A stretch of DNA of 19,451 bases. Origin: Alphaproteobacteria bacterium. Its GTDB lineage: Bacteria > Pseudomonadota > Alphaproteobacteria > UBA828. The notes beneath the pieces are model-generated. The model was given only the letters and a program-made list of their open reading frames with translations, was not told where the DNA came from and did not search any database. Below are positions 1-5,953 of the stretch, piece by piece. The number at the start of each line of letters is the position of its first letter. The stretch's first letter is position 1. The translations under genes and the position numbers were made by a program. Location: contig JAUVWK010000011.1 of NCBI GenBank assembly GCA_030604165.1, positions 1 to 19,451 of the forward strand, given 5' to 3'.

Positions 1-284
1 TCTGCATCTTCGGCAATCGTGTCTAAAGCTATCGTAATAGGAATGCCTCCCTCGAGCATAGTGGACAACTGCCAGCAAAGCGCTGCAAGGTCTGCTGATT
101 TGATGCGTTTGCGATGTGTTACTTTCCGGCTTTTTGAGACTCCTGCGGATGTCTCATCGATAGAAATAGGTGTAAGCCCTTGCTCTCGAAGATGACTAAG
201 TACGTCATTTGATGAAGCTGCCTGCACAAGACCTTTCTTCTGGTTCCCTGTTGAATCTCGAGCGACGTATTTGTAGCTTTTCAT
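1..284 (-). CDS. Type II secretion / type IV pilus inner-membrane protein, GspF/PilC family, N-terminal fragment
   Basis: The minus strand is open from an ATG at 284-282 to the window edge (94 codons, no stop). It starts MKSYKYVARDSTG, followed by a helix-strand segment around LREQGLTPISI and then LAALCWQLSTMLEGGIPITI. This is the recognisable N-terminus of the GspF/PilC/TapC family: a short beta-rich start, then the first cytoplasmic T2SSF helical domain with its Q-L-(A/S)-x-(M/L)-L-x-(A/G)-G-I-P signature. These polytopic proteins form the inner-membrane platform of type II secretion and type IV pilus machines and are usually about 400 aa, so roughly three quarters lies outside the window. 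Base composition is clearly AT-richer than everything to its right. No Shine-Dalgarno precedes the ATG, because the sequence becomes GC-rich proC-like DNA exactly there. Family assignment rests on the visible motif only. The gene may be foreign to this chromosome or joined artificially. Confidence 0.72.
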   Translation of the reverse strand, partial: MKSYKYVARDSTGNQKKGLVQAASSNDVLSHLREQGLTPISIDETSAGVSKSRKVTHRKRIKSADLAALCWQLSTMLEGGIPITIALDTIAEDA

Positions 285-695
285 CAGCGCGCGCGCTGCC
301 AGCAGCTTTTTGCGGCCGTGGGCCAAGTGGCCTGGATCGAGGACGAGGCCCTGATGGACGCCGTCACCGCGGTCTCCGGCAGCGGCCCGGCCTATGTCTT
401 TCTCTTGACCGAGTATTTGGCCAAGGCCGGCGTCGAAGCCGGACTCGCGCCGGCCCTGGCCGACCAACTCGCGCGCGCCACCGTGCACGGCGCCGGCGAG
501 TTGATCCGCCAATCCGACACGCCCCCCAGTGGGCTGCGGCAAAATGTCACCAGCCCCGGCGGCACCACCGAGGCGGCGCTCGCGGTGCTCATGGGCGGGA
601 ACGGGGGCGGGGACGGGGGCGGCGGCGGGCTCGAGCGCTTGCTGGCACGCGCCGTGGCCGCCGCGGCCGCCCGCTCGCGCGAGCTGGCCGGCTAG
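285..695 (+). CDS. proC: Pyrroline-5-carboxylate reductase, C-terminal part (5'-truncated)
   Basis: This is the dimerisation domain of ProC, which reduces 1-pyrroline-5-carboxylate to L-proline with NAD(P)H in the cytosol. The frame reads QQLFAAVGQVAWIEDEALMD, then AVSGSGPAYVFLL, then LRQNVTSPGGTTEAAL, and ends AAAARSRELAG before TAG at 693-695. The family is about 270 aa, and only about its last 135 residues are present. The Rossmann NADPH-binding domain is missing and the upstream frame runs into unrelated AT-rich DNA. ProC-like residues extend left of the GTG at 318 to about 285, so that GTG is an internal codon rather than a true start. Between AVLM and LERLL there is a 12-residue run of Gly with single Asn and Asp, where relatives have only a few residues. 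The following COQ9-like gene is a common alphaproteobacterial neighbour. As it stands the gene is broken or split at the left junction. Confidence 0.85.
   Translation, partial: QRARCQQLFAAVGQVAWIEDEALMDAVTAVSGSGPAYVFLLTEYLAKAGVEAGLAPALADQLARATVHGAGELIRQSDTPPSGLRQNVTSPGGTTEAALAVLMGGNGGGDGGGGGLERLLARAVAAAAARSRELAG
594..629 (+). repeat. Glycine-codon tandem repeat inside proC
   Basis: Twelve codons encode ten Gly, one Asn and one Asp. Bases 597-608 and 609-620 are two copies of a 12-base unit differing at one position, and a GGC/GGG run follows. The frame is kept and the conserved ProC C-terminus resumes directly after. This looks like in-frame slippage expansion in a loop, or a sequence error in a G-rich tract. 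Confidence 0.6.
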
Positions 696-740
696 GGAAA
701 TTCTTAGTTTGTGCGGCACCGACTCCACGTGAGTGGAAAA

Positions 741-757
741 CGGTCGAAATTTGACCG
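741..757. promoter_or_regulatory. Small inverted repeat upstream of the COQ9-like gene
   Basis: CGGTC and GACCG flank an AT-rich GAAATTT centre in the gap between proC and the COQ9-like gene. It could be a dimeric repressor site or a chance palindrome. No matching regulator can be named. Confidence 0.2.
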
Positions 758-860
758 CCCACCGGCGCCCGCCGTAGAGTCATGCGGATAGAACATCAAG
801 GCGGGCGCGCCCCGGAGCAAAGCGGCTGGCGCGCACCGCGCGATGCAAGCGGGGGACGGC

Positions 861-1490
861 ATGGCAAAAAAGGCGGATATACCCCGGCAGGCCATAAAGA
901 GCGCGCTGGAATTGGCCGCGAGCCGGGGCTGGAATCGAACGAGCCTCGGCGACATCGCGGCGGACGCCAAGGTGCCGCTCGCAGAGCTGCGGAAGATCTT
1001 TCCCTCGAAAGCGGCGATCCTCGACGCCTTCTCGGCGCAAATCGACGCCGAAGTGCTCGCCGCGCCGGACCCGGACATGGCCGATAGGCCAACGCCGGAG
1101 CGTTTGTTCGATGTTCTGATGCGCCGCTTCGATGCGCTCGGCCCCTACAAGGAGGGCGTGCGTGCCGTGGTGCGCGGCGCGACGTGCGATCCGGAAGCGC
1201 TGATCTGGGGCTCGCTGAGCCTGCGGCACTCCATGACTTGGATGCTGGAAGCAGCCGGCCTCAACGCCGCCGGCCTTAGCGGACGGATGCGCGTCAAGGG
1301 TTTGGCGTTGATCTATCTCGCGGCCATGAGCGTGTGGTTCCGCGACGATACCGAGGACATGGCGCAAACCATGGCCGCGTTCGATCGCCAGCTCAAGCGG
1401 GTCGACCGGATCATGGGCGTGGTATGCCGGATGCAGCGACCGCGGACCAACGCGCCGGAGCCTTCCGAGGCGGCCGCCGAAGCCGGTTAG
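861..1490 (+). CDS. COQ9-family protein (TetR-like fold, ubiquinone biosynthesis accessory protein)
   Basis: The product is 209 aa from ATG 861; an in-frame ATG at 843 would add six residues. I prefer 861 because GGGGGA lies just upstream, while 843 has no ribosome-binding site. Residues about 10-55 form a TetR-like helix-turn-helix (ALELAASRGWNRTSL, DIAADAKVPLAELRKIFPSK). The C-terminal part matches the COQ9 lipid-binding domain: RLFDVLMRRFDALGPYK, SMTWMLEAAGL, and VWFRDDTEDMAQTMAAFDRQL. In eukaryotes COQ9 binds isoprenoid and CoQ intermediates and presents them to the hydroxylase COQ7. Alphaproteobacterial homologues are inferred to do the same and are not proven DNA-binding regulators, despite frequent TetR annotation. 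It lies downstream of proC on the same strand with its own gap of about 165 bases, and converges with the histidine kinase gene. Confidence 0.82.
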   Translation: MAKKADIPRQAIKSALELAASRGWNRTSLGDIAADAKVPLAELRKIFPSKAAILDAFSAQIDAEVLAAPDPDMADRPTPERLFDVLMRRFDALGPYKEGVRAVVRGATCDPEALIWGSLSLRHSMTWMLEAAGLNAAGLSGRMRVKGLALIYLAAMSVWFRDDTEDMAQTMAAFDRQLKRVDRIMGVVCRMQRPRTNAPEPSEAAAEAG

Positions 1491-1551
1491 CGCCGTTTCG
1501 GTTTGAGCGGCGCCGTTCCGCGCGCCCCCGCTGCAGCCGCAAGCGTCGGCC

Positions 1552-2880
1552 TCAGACCGGCAACCACAGCACCGCGCGCAGGCCGCCCATGGCGCTCGTC
1601 GTCATGGTGATGTCGCCGCCGTGTCCGCGAATCACGTCGCGCGCGATGGCCAGGCCGAGGCCCGCGCCACCGGTGCTCGGGCTGCGCGCGCCGTCCATCC
1701 GGTAGAACGGCTTGAACACTTCCTCGCGCTGCGCTTCGGGAATGCCCGGGCCGTCGTCATCGACGGCGATTTCGATGATGCTACCGCGCCGGGCGGCGCT
1801 GAGCGCGACATGCTCACCGTACCGCGTGGCGTTGTCCACGAGATTGGTGAGGCAGCGCTTGATGGCATTGGGCCGCAAGGGCACGACCAGCGGCTGCTCG
1901 GCCTCGAGCACGATGTCGCCGCCCTTGCGCCGCGCGCCGTCGACGACCTCGCTCAGGATGGCCGAGAGGTCGACGGCGACCGGGCTTTCGGCACCCTGGC
2001 CGCGCGCGAAGGCGAGGTATTCGTCGATCATCCGCTCCATCTCGGTCACGTCCGCTTCGAGGTGGCCGATCTCGGTCTTCGCCTCAGGCTGCGCCTGCGC
2101 CAGCATGGCGAGCTGCAGCTTGATGCGCGTAAGCGGCGTGCGCAGATCGTGCGAGACGCCGGCGAGCATTTCGGTGCGCTGGGTGATCTGCCGGCGGATG
2201 CGCTGTCGCATCTTCAAGAACGCCGCCGCCGCCCGACGAATCTCGCTGGCGCCCGAGGGCTTGTAGTCGGGCGCTTCGCGGCCCTTGCCGAAGGCGTCCG
2301 CCGCCTCGGCCAAGCGGCGGATGGGCCGCACCTGATTGCGCAGGAACAACACGGCGATGCCCGAGACGACCAGCGCGGTGCCGACCATCCAGAGCACGAA
2401 AACATAGGTGGTGGAGCTAAACATGCGCTTGCGCGGCGTCAGGATGCTGAGCACGCCATCCTTGAGCTGGATGCGGATCGAAATCCAGCGGTCGGAGCGC
2501 CGGGTGTCGATGTGGAACGGATAATAAAGGCGTTCGTCGAGCGCGTGGTACAGCATGCGGTCGGTATTGCGGCCGCTCGAGCGCGGCGCGACCTCGGGCA
2601 GCACGGCGCCTTCCTCGAAGGTGGCGTCGATCTGCATCTCCTGCCGCGCGGTGCGATAGATCCACTGTATCTGATCGGGCTCGGAAAAGACCTGCCTGGC
2701 GCGCAGCACGTAGGTCACGTCGCCCGCGATATTGAAGGCCAGCCGCCGGCTGACCGTGTCCCAATGACGCTCGAAAAAGATGTAAGCGACCACACCCTGC
2801 AACAAGATGACGGGCACGATCAGGATCAGCAGCGAGCGCCAGAACAGACTGCGCGGAACCAATCGCTTGAGCAATATCAT
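1552..2880 (-). CDS. EnvZ-type sensor histidine kinase
   Basis: The 442-aa product is a typical two-pass membrane kinase. TM1 spans about 13-36, a periplasmic domain of about 120 residues follows, TM2 spans about 159-181, and a HAMP linker runs about 182-234. The HisKA H-box is GVSHDLRTPLTRIK with phospho-acceptor H244. The HATPase domain has the N-box NLVDNATRYG (N350), the G1 box DDDGPGIP (375-381) and the G2 box GGAGLGLAIARD. All catalytic motifs are intact. It should autophosphorylate and pass phosphate to the regulator encoded immediately upstream, whose TGA ends six bases before this ATG, so the two are co-transcribed. The order regulator then kinase and the domain set fit the EnvZ/OmpR family common in alphaproteobacteria. 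The periplasmic sensor domain does not reveal a ligand. Confidence 0.92.
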   Translation of the reverse strand: MILLKRLVPRSLFWRSLLILIVPVILLQGVVAYIFFERHWDTVSRRLAFNIAGDVTYVLRARQVFSEPDQIQWIYRTARQEMQIDATFEEGAVLPEVAPRSSGRNTDRMLYHALDERLYYPFHIDTRRSDRWISIRIQLKDGVLSILTPRKRMFSSTTYVFVLWMVGTALVVSGIAVLFLRNQVRPIRRLAEAADAFGKGREAPDYKPSGASEIRRAAAAFLKMRQRIRRQITQRTEMLAGVSHDLRTPLTRIKLQLAMLAQAQPEAKTEIGHLEADVTEMERMIDEYLAFARGQGAESPVAVDLSAILSEVVDGARRKGGDIVLEAEQPLVVPLRPNAIKRCLTNLVDNATRYGEHVALSAARRGSIIEIAVDDDGPGIPEAQREEVFKPFYRMDGARSPSTGGAGLGLAIARDVIRGHGGDITMTTSAMGGLRAVLWLPV

Positions 2881-2886
2881 GACGGC

Positions 2887-3612
2887 TCAATCCGGACGCA
2901 GCACATAGCCCTCGCCCCACACGGTATGCAGGTAGCGGGGTGAGCGCGGATCGGGTTCGATTTTTCGTCTCAGCCGCGTGACCTGGACATCGATGGTGCG
3001 ACCGCCGCGATCGACCCCGGTCTGTCGGCACAGCTCCTCGCGCGATAGCGTCGCCCCGAGGCTGCGCGAAAACGCGCGCAGCAACCCGGCCTCGGTGGTG
3101 GTCAACCGCACCACTTCGTCGCCGCGCACCAGTTCGTCGCGCTCCGGATCGAAGATGGCTTCGCCCAGCCGGACGATCGTCGCCGGCGCGTGCGCGGGCC
3201 GGGTTCGCCGCAGGATGGTGGCGATACGCAACAACAACTCGCGCGGCTCGAACGGCTTGGTGAGGTAATCGTCGGCGCCGCTCTCGAGCCCGCCGATGCG
3301 ATCCTCGGCCTCGCCCATGGCGGTCAGCAGCAGGATCGGGATACTTTCGGACTGGCGCAGATTCCGGGTCAGCTCCACCCCGCTCTCGCCCGGCATCATG
3401 ACGTCGAGCACTATGAGATCGAAGGCGATACCGCCCAGCTTAGCGCGGGCTTCGGCCGCATCCTTGGCGGTGCTCACCCGGTAGCCGTTGTCGGAGAGAT
3501 ACTGCCGCAACAGCTCGCGCAAGCGGTCGTCATCGTCCACGACGAGAACATAAGGCGCTTCCCCGATGGGCGCCTCGATTCGGCTCGACCCGTCCGCGGC
3601 CTCTTGCCTCAT
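2887..3612 (-). CDS. OmpR-family response regulator
   Basis: The 241-aa product has a receiver domain and a C-terminal winged helix. The acidic pocket is VVDDDDRL (about 24-31), phospho-acceptor Asp70 lies in DLIVLDVMMPGESG, the switch Thr is T97 in LLLTAMG, and the conserved Lys is K119 in YLTKPFEPREL. The DNA-binding part ends with TIDVQVTRLRRKIEPDP and LHTVWGEGYVL, the standard Trans_reg_C signature. It is the cognate regulator of the adjacent kinase. An N-terminal extension of about 20 residues precedes the receiver. The ATG at 3612 has no Shine-Dalgarno, and a perfect TATAAT sits six bases before it, which suggests a leaderless message. Confidence 0.92.
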   Translation of the reverse strand: MRQEAADGSSRIEAPIGEAPYVLVVDDDDRLRELLRQYLSDNGYRVSTAKDAAEARAKLGGIAFDLIVLDVMMPGESGVELTRNLRQSESIPILLLTAMGEAEDRIGGLESGADDYLTKPFEPRELLLRIATILRRTRPAHAPATIVRLGEAIFDPERDELVRGDEVVRLTTTEAGLLRAFSRSLGATLSREELCRQTGVDRGGRTIDVQVTRLRRKIEPDPRSPRYLHTVWGEGYVLRPD

Positions 3613-3618
3613 GCCGCC

Positions 3619-3624
3619 ATTATA
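3619..3624 (-). promoter_or_regulatory. Candidate -10 element (TATAAT) of the response regulator/kinase operon
   Basis: Read on the minus strand, a consensus TATAAT is followed by only six bases before the ATG at 3612, which puts the expected transcription start at or within a base or two of the start codon. The -35 region is a CG-repeat tract with no TTGACA-like hexamer, so an activator or alternative architecture would be needed. Confidence 0.45.
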
Positions 3625-3632
3625 GAAGCGGC

Positions 3633-3645
3633 CGCGCGCGCGCGC
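3633..3645. repeat. Alternating CG tract
   Basis: Thirteen bases of strictly alternating C and G sit between the TATAAT and the long inverted repeat. Such tracts favour left-handed DNA under negative supercoiling. Its place where a -35 element should lie is notable, but function is not shown. Confidence 0.4.
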
Positions 3646-3646
3646 C

Positions 3647-3700
3647 TAGTGCCCTCTATCATGAGTCCGTGGCGCGTCGGACTCGTGATAGAGGGCACTA
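3647..3700. repeat. Long near-perfect inverted repeat (23-bp arms, 8-base loop)
   Basis: The left arm 3647-3669 is the reverse complement of 3678-3700 with one mismatch (centre of the ATCATGAGT / ACTCGTGAT segment). The loop is 3670-3677 (TGGCGCGT). The right arm includes the TAG stop of the marR gene (3700-3698), and the left arm lies about 35 bases upstream of the response-regulator ATG. There is no T-run after the stem on the minus strand, so it is not a classical intrinsic terminator, though it could still protect or end the marR transcript. It may be a REP-like dispersed palindrome. I saw no second copy in this window. Confidence 0.85.
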
Positions 3701-4183
3701 AGTCGATCGCTCGAAGCGCCGGCGGTCGACATCGTCGATCACGCCGAGCAAAACCTTGCGATAGCCTTCGACGGCCGCGGCGCCGGCCTCGCGATAGGCC
3801 TTGCCCAGGCAGGCGCGCTGCACGGCGGAAAGCCGACGCTCCAGCTCCCGCCCCTTCTCGTTCAGCTCCAGGAGCCGCCGACGCCGATCCTTGGCGCTCG
3901 CCTGCACCGAGACGAACTTCTCGCGCACGAGCTGGCCGAGGACACGCGACAGGCTCTGCTTGGTGATGCGCAGGATGGCGAGCAGCTCGGCCACCGATAT
4001 CGACGGGTAGCGGCCGATGAAATAGATCACGCGATGATGGGCCCGGCCGAACCCATGCGTCGCGAGGATGGCGTCGCATTCGGCGGTGAAATCGCGGTAG
4101 GCATAGAACAGAAGCTCCATGCCTTGATGGAGCTGGTCTTCGCGCAGGAACAGCGGGTTTGGGCCGGTTTTTATGTCAGTCAT
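3698..4183 (-). CDS. MarR-family transcriptional regulator
   Basis: The open frame is much longer, but the real gene starts at ATG 4183 (MTDIKTGPNPLFLREDQ), giving 161 aa, the usual MarR length. Upstream codons run antisense through the aminotransferase gene and are not protein-like. The winged helix is visible: VIYFIGRYPSISVAELLAIL, recognition helix about 74-87 (TKQSLSRVLGQLV), and the basic wing SAKDRRRRLLELNEKG (about 96-111), flanked by N- and C-terminal dimerisation helices. The family represses a divergent gene and itself, with release by small ligands. Divergence from the aminotransferase gene and a palindrome over the start codon fit autoregulation plus control of that neighbour (inference). 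The stop codon lies inside the right arm of the long inverted repeat. Confidence 0.88.
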   Translation of the reverse strand: MTDIKTGPNPLFLREDQLHQGMELLFYAYRDFTAECDAILATHGFGRAHHRVIYFIGRYPSISVAELLAILRITKQSLSRVLGQLVREKFVSVQASAKDRRRRLLELNEKGRELERRLSAVQRACLGKAYREAGAAAVEGYRKVLLGVIDDVDRRRFERST

Positions 4184-4192
4184 ATTGACATA
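4172..4192. promoter_or_regulatory. Palindromic operator candidate overlapping the marR start
   Basis: TATGTCA and TGACATA form a perfect 7-bp inverted repeat around a 7-base spacer that contains the marR start codon (4183-4181). The size and symmetry fit a MarR dimer site, and binding here would block marR expression. It is about 90 bases upstream of the aminotransferase ATG, close enough to influence the divergent promoter. Confidence 0.45.
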
Positions 4193-4282
4193 TATGCCCT
4201 GCGATGATAGTCGACGCAATAGTCTTTTGGCCCAAATCTTTTGGCTCGATTTCGAACCGCCCGAAAACACGGACGACGCGCG

Positions 4283-5161
4283 ATGACCGATCTGATGCCC
4301 TATGACGACCGCGACGGCAAGATCTGGTTCGACGGCGCCATGGTGCCATGGCGCGACACCAAGCTGCACGTCTTGAGTCATGCGCTGCATTATGCAAGCT
4401 GCGTGTTCGAGGGCGAGCGCGTCTATGGCGGGCGTATCTTCAAGGTGCGCGAGCATTCCGAGCGGTTGTTCGTCTCGGCGTCGGCGCTCGGCATCACCTT
4501 GCCGTTCACGGTCGAGCAGATCGTCGAGGCCTCGAACGCGGTGGTGGCCATGCAGTCGATCGAAGACGGTTATGTGCGCCCGGTGGCGTGGCGCGGCAGC
4601 GAGCAGATGGGCGTCTCGGCCCAGAACACCACCATCCACGTCGCCATCGCGGCCTGGCCATGGCCGGCCTATTTCGGCGACGAGGCGCGGCAGCGCGGCA
4701 TTCGGCTCAAAACCTCGCAGTGGCGCCGGCCCGCGCCCGACACCGCGCCGGTCAAGGCGAAGGCGGCCGGGCTCTATATGATCTGCACGCTCAGCAAGCA
4801 CGCCGCCGAGGCCGAGGGCTACCACGATGCCCTCATGCTCGATTGGCGCGGCCAGGTGGCCGAGGCCACAGGCGCCAATATCTTCCTGGTGCAGAACGGC
4901 GTGCTCCACACGCCGACGCCCGATTGTTTTCTCGACGGCATCACCCGGCGCACGGTGATGGATTTGGCCAAGCAGCGCGGCTACGAGGTGGTCGAGCGCG
5001 TGGTCATGCCCGAGGAGCTGGCGCGCACCGACGAAGTGTTCCTCACCGGCACGGCCGCGGAGGTCACCCCAGTGGGCGAGATTGACCGACACAACTTCCA
5101 GGTTGGGCCGATTACGCGCCAGCTCATGGCCGATTACGACGCCGAGGTGCGCAAGCCGTAA
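4283..5161 (+). CDS. ilvE: Branched-chain amino acid aminotransferase (PLP fold type IV)
   Basis: ATG 4283 gives a 292-aa enzyme beginning MTDLMPYDDRDGKIWFDGAM. The open frame has 14 more upstream codons, but those are unlike the family. Landmarks are VLSHALHYASCVFEGERVY near the start, the catalytic PLP-binding Lys K160 in APVKAKAAGLY, E194 in the VAEATGANIFLV cofactor loop, FLDGITRRTV (217-225), and FLTGTAAEVTPV. These are hallmarks of class IV aminotransferases such as IlvE, which interconvert Leu/Ile/Val and their 2-oxo acids with glutamate and 2-oxoglutarate in the cytosol. A D-amino-acid or aminodeoxychorismate-lyase role is less likely given the length and the LHYASCVFEG motif. It is divergent from marR with about 99 bases between the starts, and converges with moaE. 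Confidence 0.88.
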   Translation: MTDLMPYDDRDGKIWFDGAMVPWRDTKLHVLSHALHYASCVFEGERVYGGRIFKVREHSERLFVSASALGITLPFTVEQIVEASNAVVAMQSIEDGYVRPVAWRGSEQMGVSAQNTTIHVAIAAWPWPAYFGDEARQRGIRLKTSQWRRPAPDTAPVKAKAAGLYMICTLSKHAAEAEGYHDALMLDWRGQVAEATGANIFLVQNGVLHTPTPDCFLDGITRRTVMDLAKQRGYEVVERVVMPEELARTDEVFLTGTAAEVTPVGEIDRHNFQVGPITRQLMADYDAEVRKP

Positions 5162-5162
5162 C

Positions 5163-5182
5163 GCGGCCTTGGGCGCGGCCGC
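5163..5182. terminator. Possible bidirectional hairpin between ilvE and moaE
   Basis: GCGGCC (5163-5168) and GGCCGC (5177-5182) form a 6-bp all-GC stem with an 8-base loop. It fills the 21-base gap between two convergent stop codons. No T-run follows on either strand, so intrinsic termination is only plausible. Confidence 0.3.
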
Positions 5183-5656
5183 TCACTTCTCGTCCGTCTT
5201 ATCCCAGCGTTCGGCGGCGCTGTCGTCGCCGTCGCGGGCGGCGACCCACTTGGCGCCGGCTGCCGTCTCCTCGCGCTTCCAGAACGGCGCCTTGGTCTTG
5301 AGCCAGTCGATCAGAAAGCTACAGGCCTCGAGCGCCGCCTGGCGATGTGCCGAGGCCGTGACCACCAGCACGATCCGGTCGCCGGGCTCGAGCCGGCCAT
5401 AGCGGTGCACCACAAGACAGGCTTCGAGCGGCCAGCGCGCCCGCGCCTCGGCCTCGATCTCCGCCAGCTGGCGTTCGGTCATGCCCGGATAGTGCTCGAG
5501 CGTCAGCGCCGTGATCGCCGGCTCGCCGCTCGCGCCCTCGACCATCTCGCGCACCACGCCGACGAACGAGACGACAGCGCCGACGCGCGGATTGCCCTCG
5601 CTGAGCGCCGCCATCTCGGCGCCGACATCGAAGTCTTCGCGCTGCACCCGGATCAT
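5183..5656 (-). CDS. moaE: Molybdopterin synthase catalytic subunit MoaE
   Basis: The 157-aa product matches MoaE in length and motifs: GAVVSFVGVVRE near the N-terminus, ALTLEHYPGMTE, VVHRYGRLEPGD, then ASAHRQAALEAC and LKTKAPFWKREE. Family active-site residues are present (R36, H104-R105, K120, K127). MoaE dimerises and binds two MoaD subunits. It transfers sulfur from the MoaD thiocarboxylate to cyclic pyranopterin monophosphate, making molybdopterin in the cytosol. It is the last gene of the moeA-moaD-moaE run, 28 bases after the moaD stop. The C-terminal 20 or so residues are charged and likely flexible. Confidence 0.94.
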   Translation of the reverse strand: MIRVQREDFDVGAEMAALSEGNPRVGAVVSFVGVVREMVEGASGEPAITALTLEHYPGMTERQLAEIEAEARARWPLEACLVVHRYGRLEPGDRIVLVVTASAHRQAALEACSFLIDWLKTKAPFWKREETAAGAKWVAARDGDDSAAERWDKTDEK

Positions 5657-5684
5657 GTCTTGGGCTCCTCGTGGTCCCCCGCGC

Positions 5685-5936
5685 TCAGCCGCCGGTCACC
5701 GGCGGGAACAAGGCCACCTCGTCGCCGTCGGCGACAGGGTGATCGAGAGCGGCGAAATCCTGGTTCACGGCCACCCGCACCACGGACAGGTCTTCCAGCG
5801 CCGCGGCGTAGCCCGGCCCCCGCTGCTTCAACCATTCGAGCAGCGCGCCCACGGTGGTCACGCCATCCGGCAACGTGACCGTCTCGGACTGCTGTCCGAT
5901 GCGGGTGCGCAACCAGGCGAAATAGAGCAGCGTCAT
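5685..5936 (-). CDS. moaD: Molybdopterin synthase sulfur-carrier subunit MoaD
   Basis: The correct start is ATG 5936 (MTLLYFAWLRTRIG), giving 83 aa. The open frame continues upstream only as a moeA shadow. It has a ubiquitin-like beta-grasp fold with the diagnostic C-terminus FPPVTGG, whose terminal Gly-Gly is adenylated and converted to a thiocarboxylate. The VAVNQDFAALDHPVADGDEVAL segment is typical of MoaD/ThiS. It follows moeA by 17 bases and precedes its partner moaE by 28, so the three are presumably co-translated from one message. Confidence 0.94.
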   Translation of the reverse strand: MTLLYFAWLRTRIGQQSETVTLPDGVTTVGALLEWLKQRGPGYAAALEDLSVVRVAVNQDFAALDHPVADGDEVALFPPVTGG

Positions 5937-5953
5937 GGCCTCGAACCGTGTCT

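Noticed and set aside
1621..2943. 440-codon plus-strand open frame opposite the histidine kinase
   Set aside because: Composition is Arg/Ala/Gly/His-rich and matches no family; the minus strand encodes an intact kinase with all motifs. Typical antisense frame in GC-rich DNA.
4184..5092. Upstream extension of the marR open frame to 464 codons
   Set aside because: The extra part is antisense to the aminotransferase and unlike any protein; ATG 4183 gives a standard MarR length.
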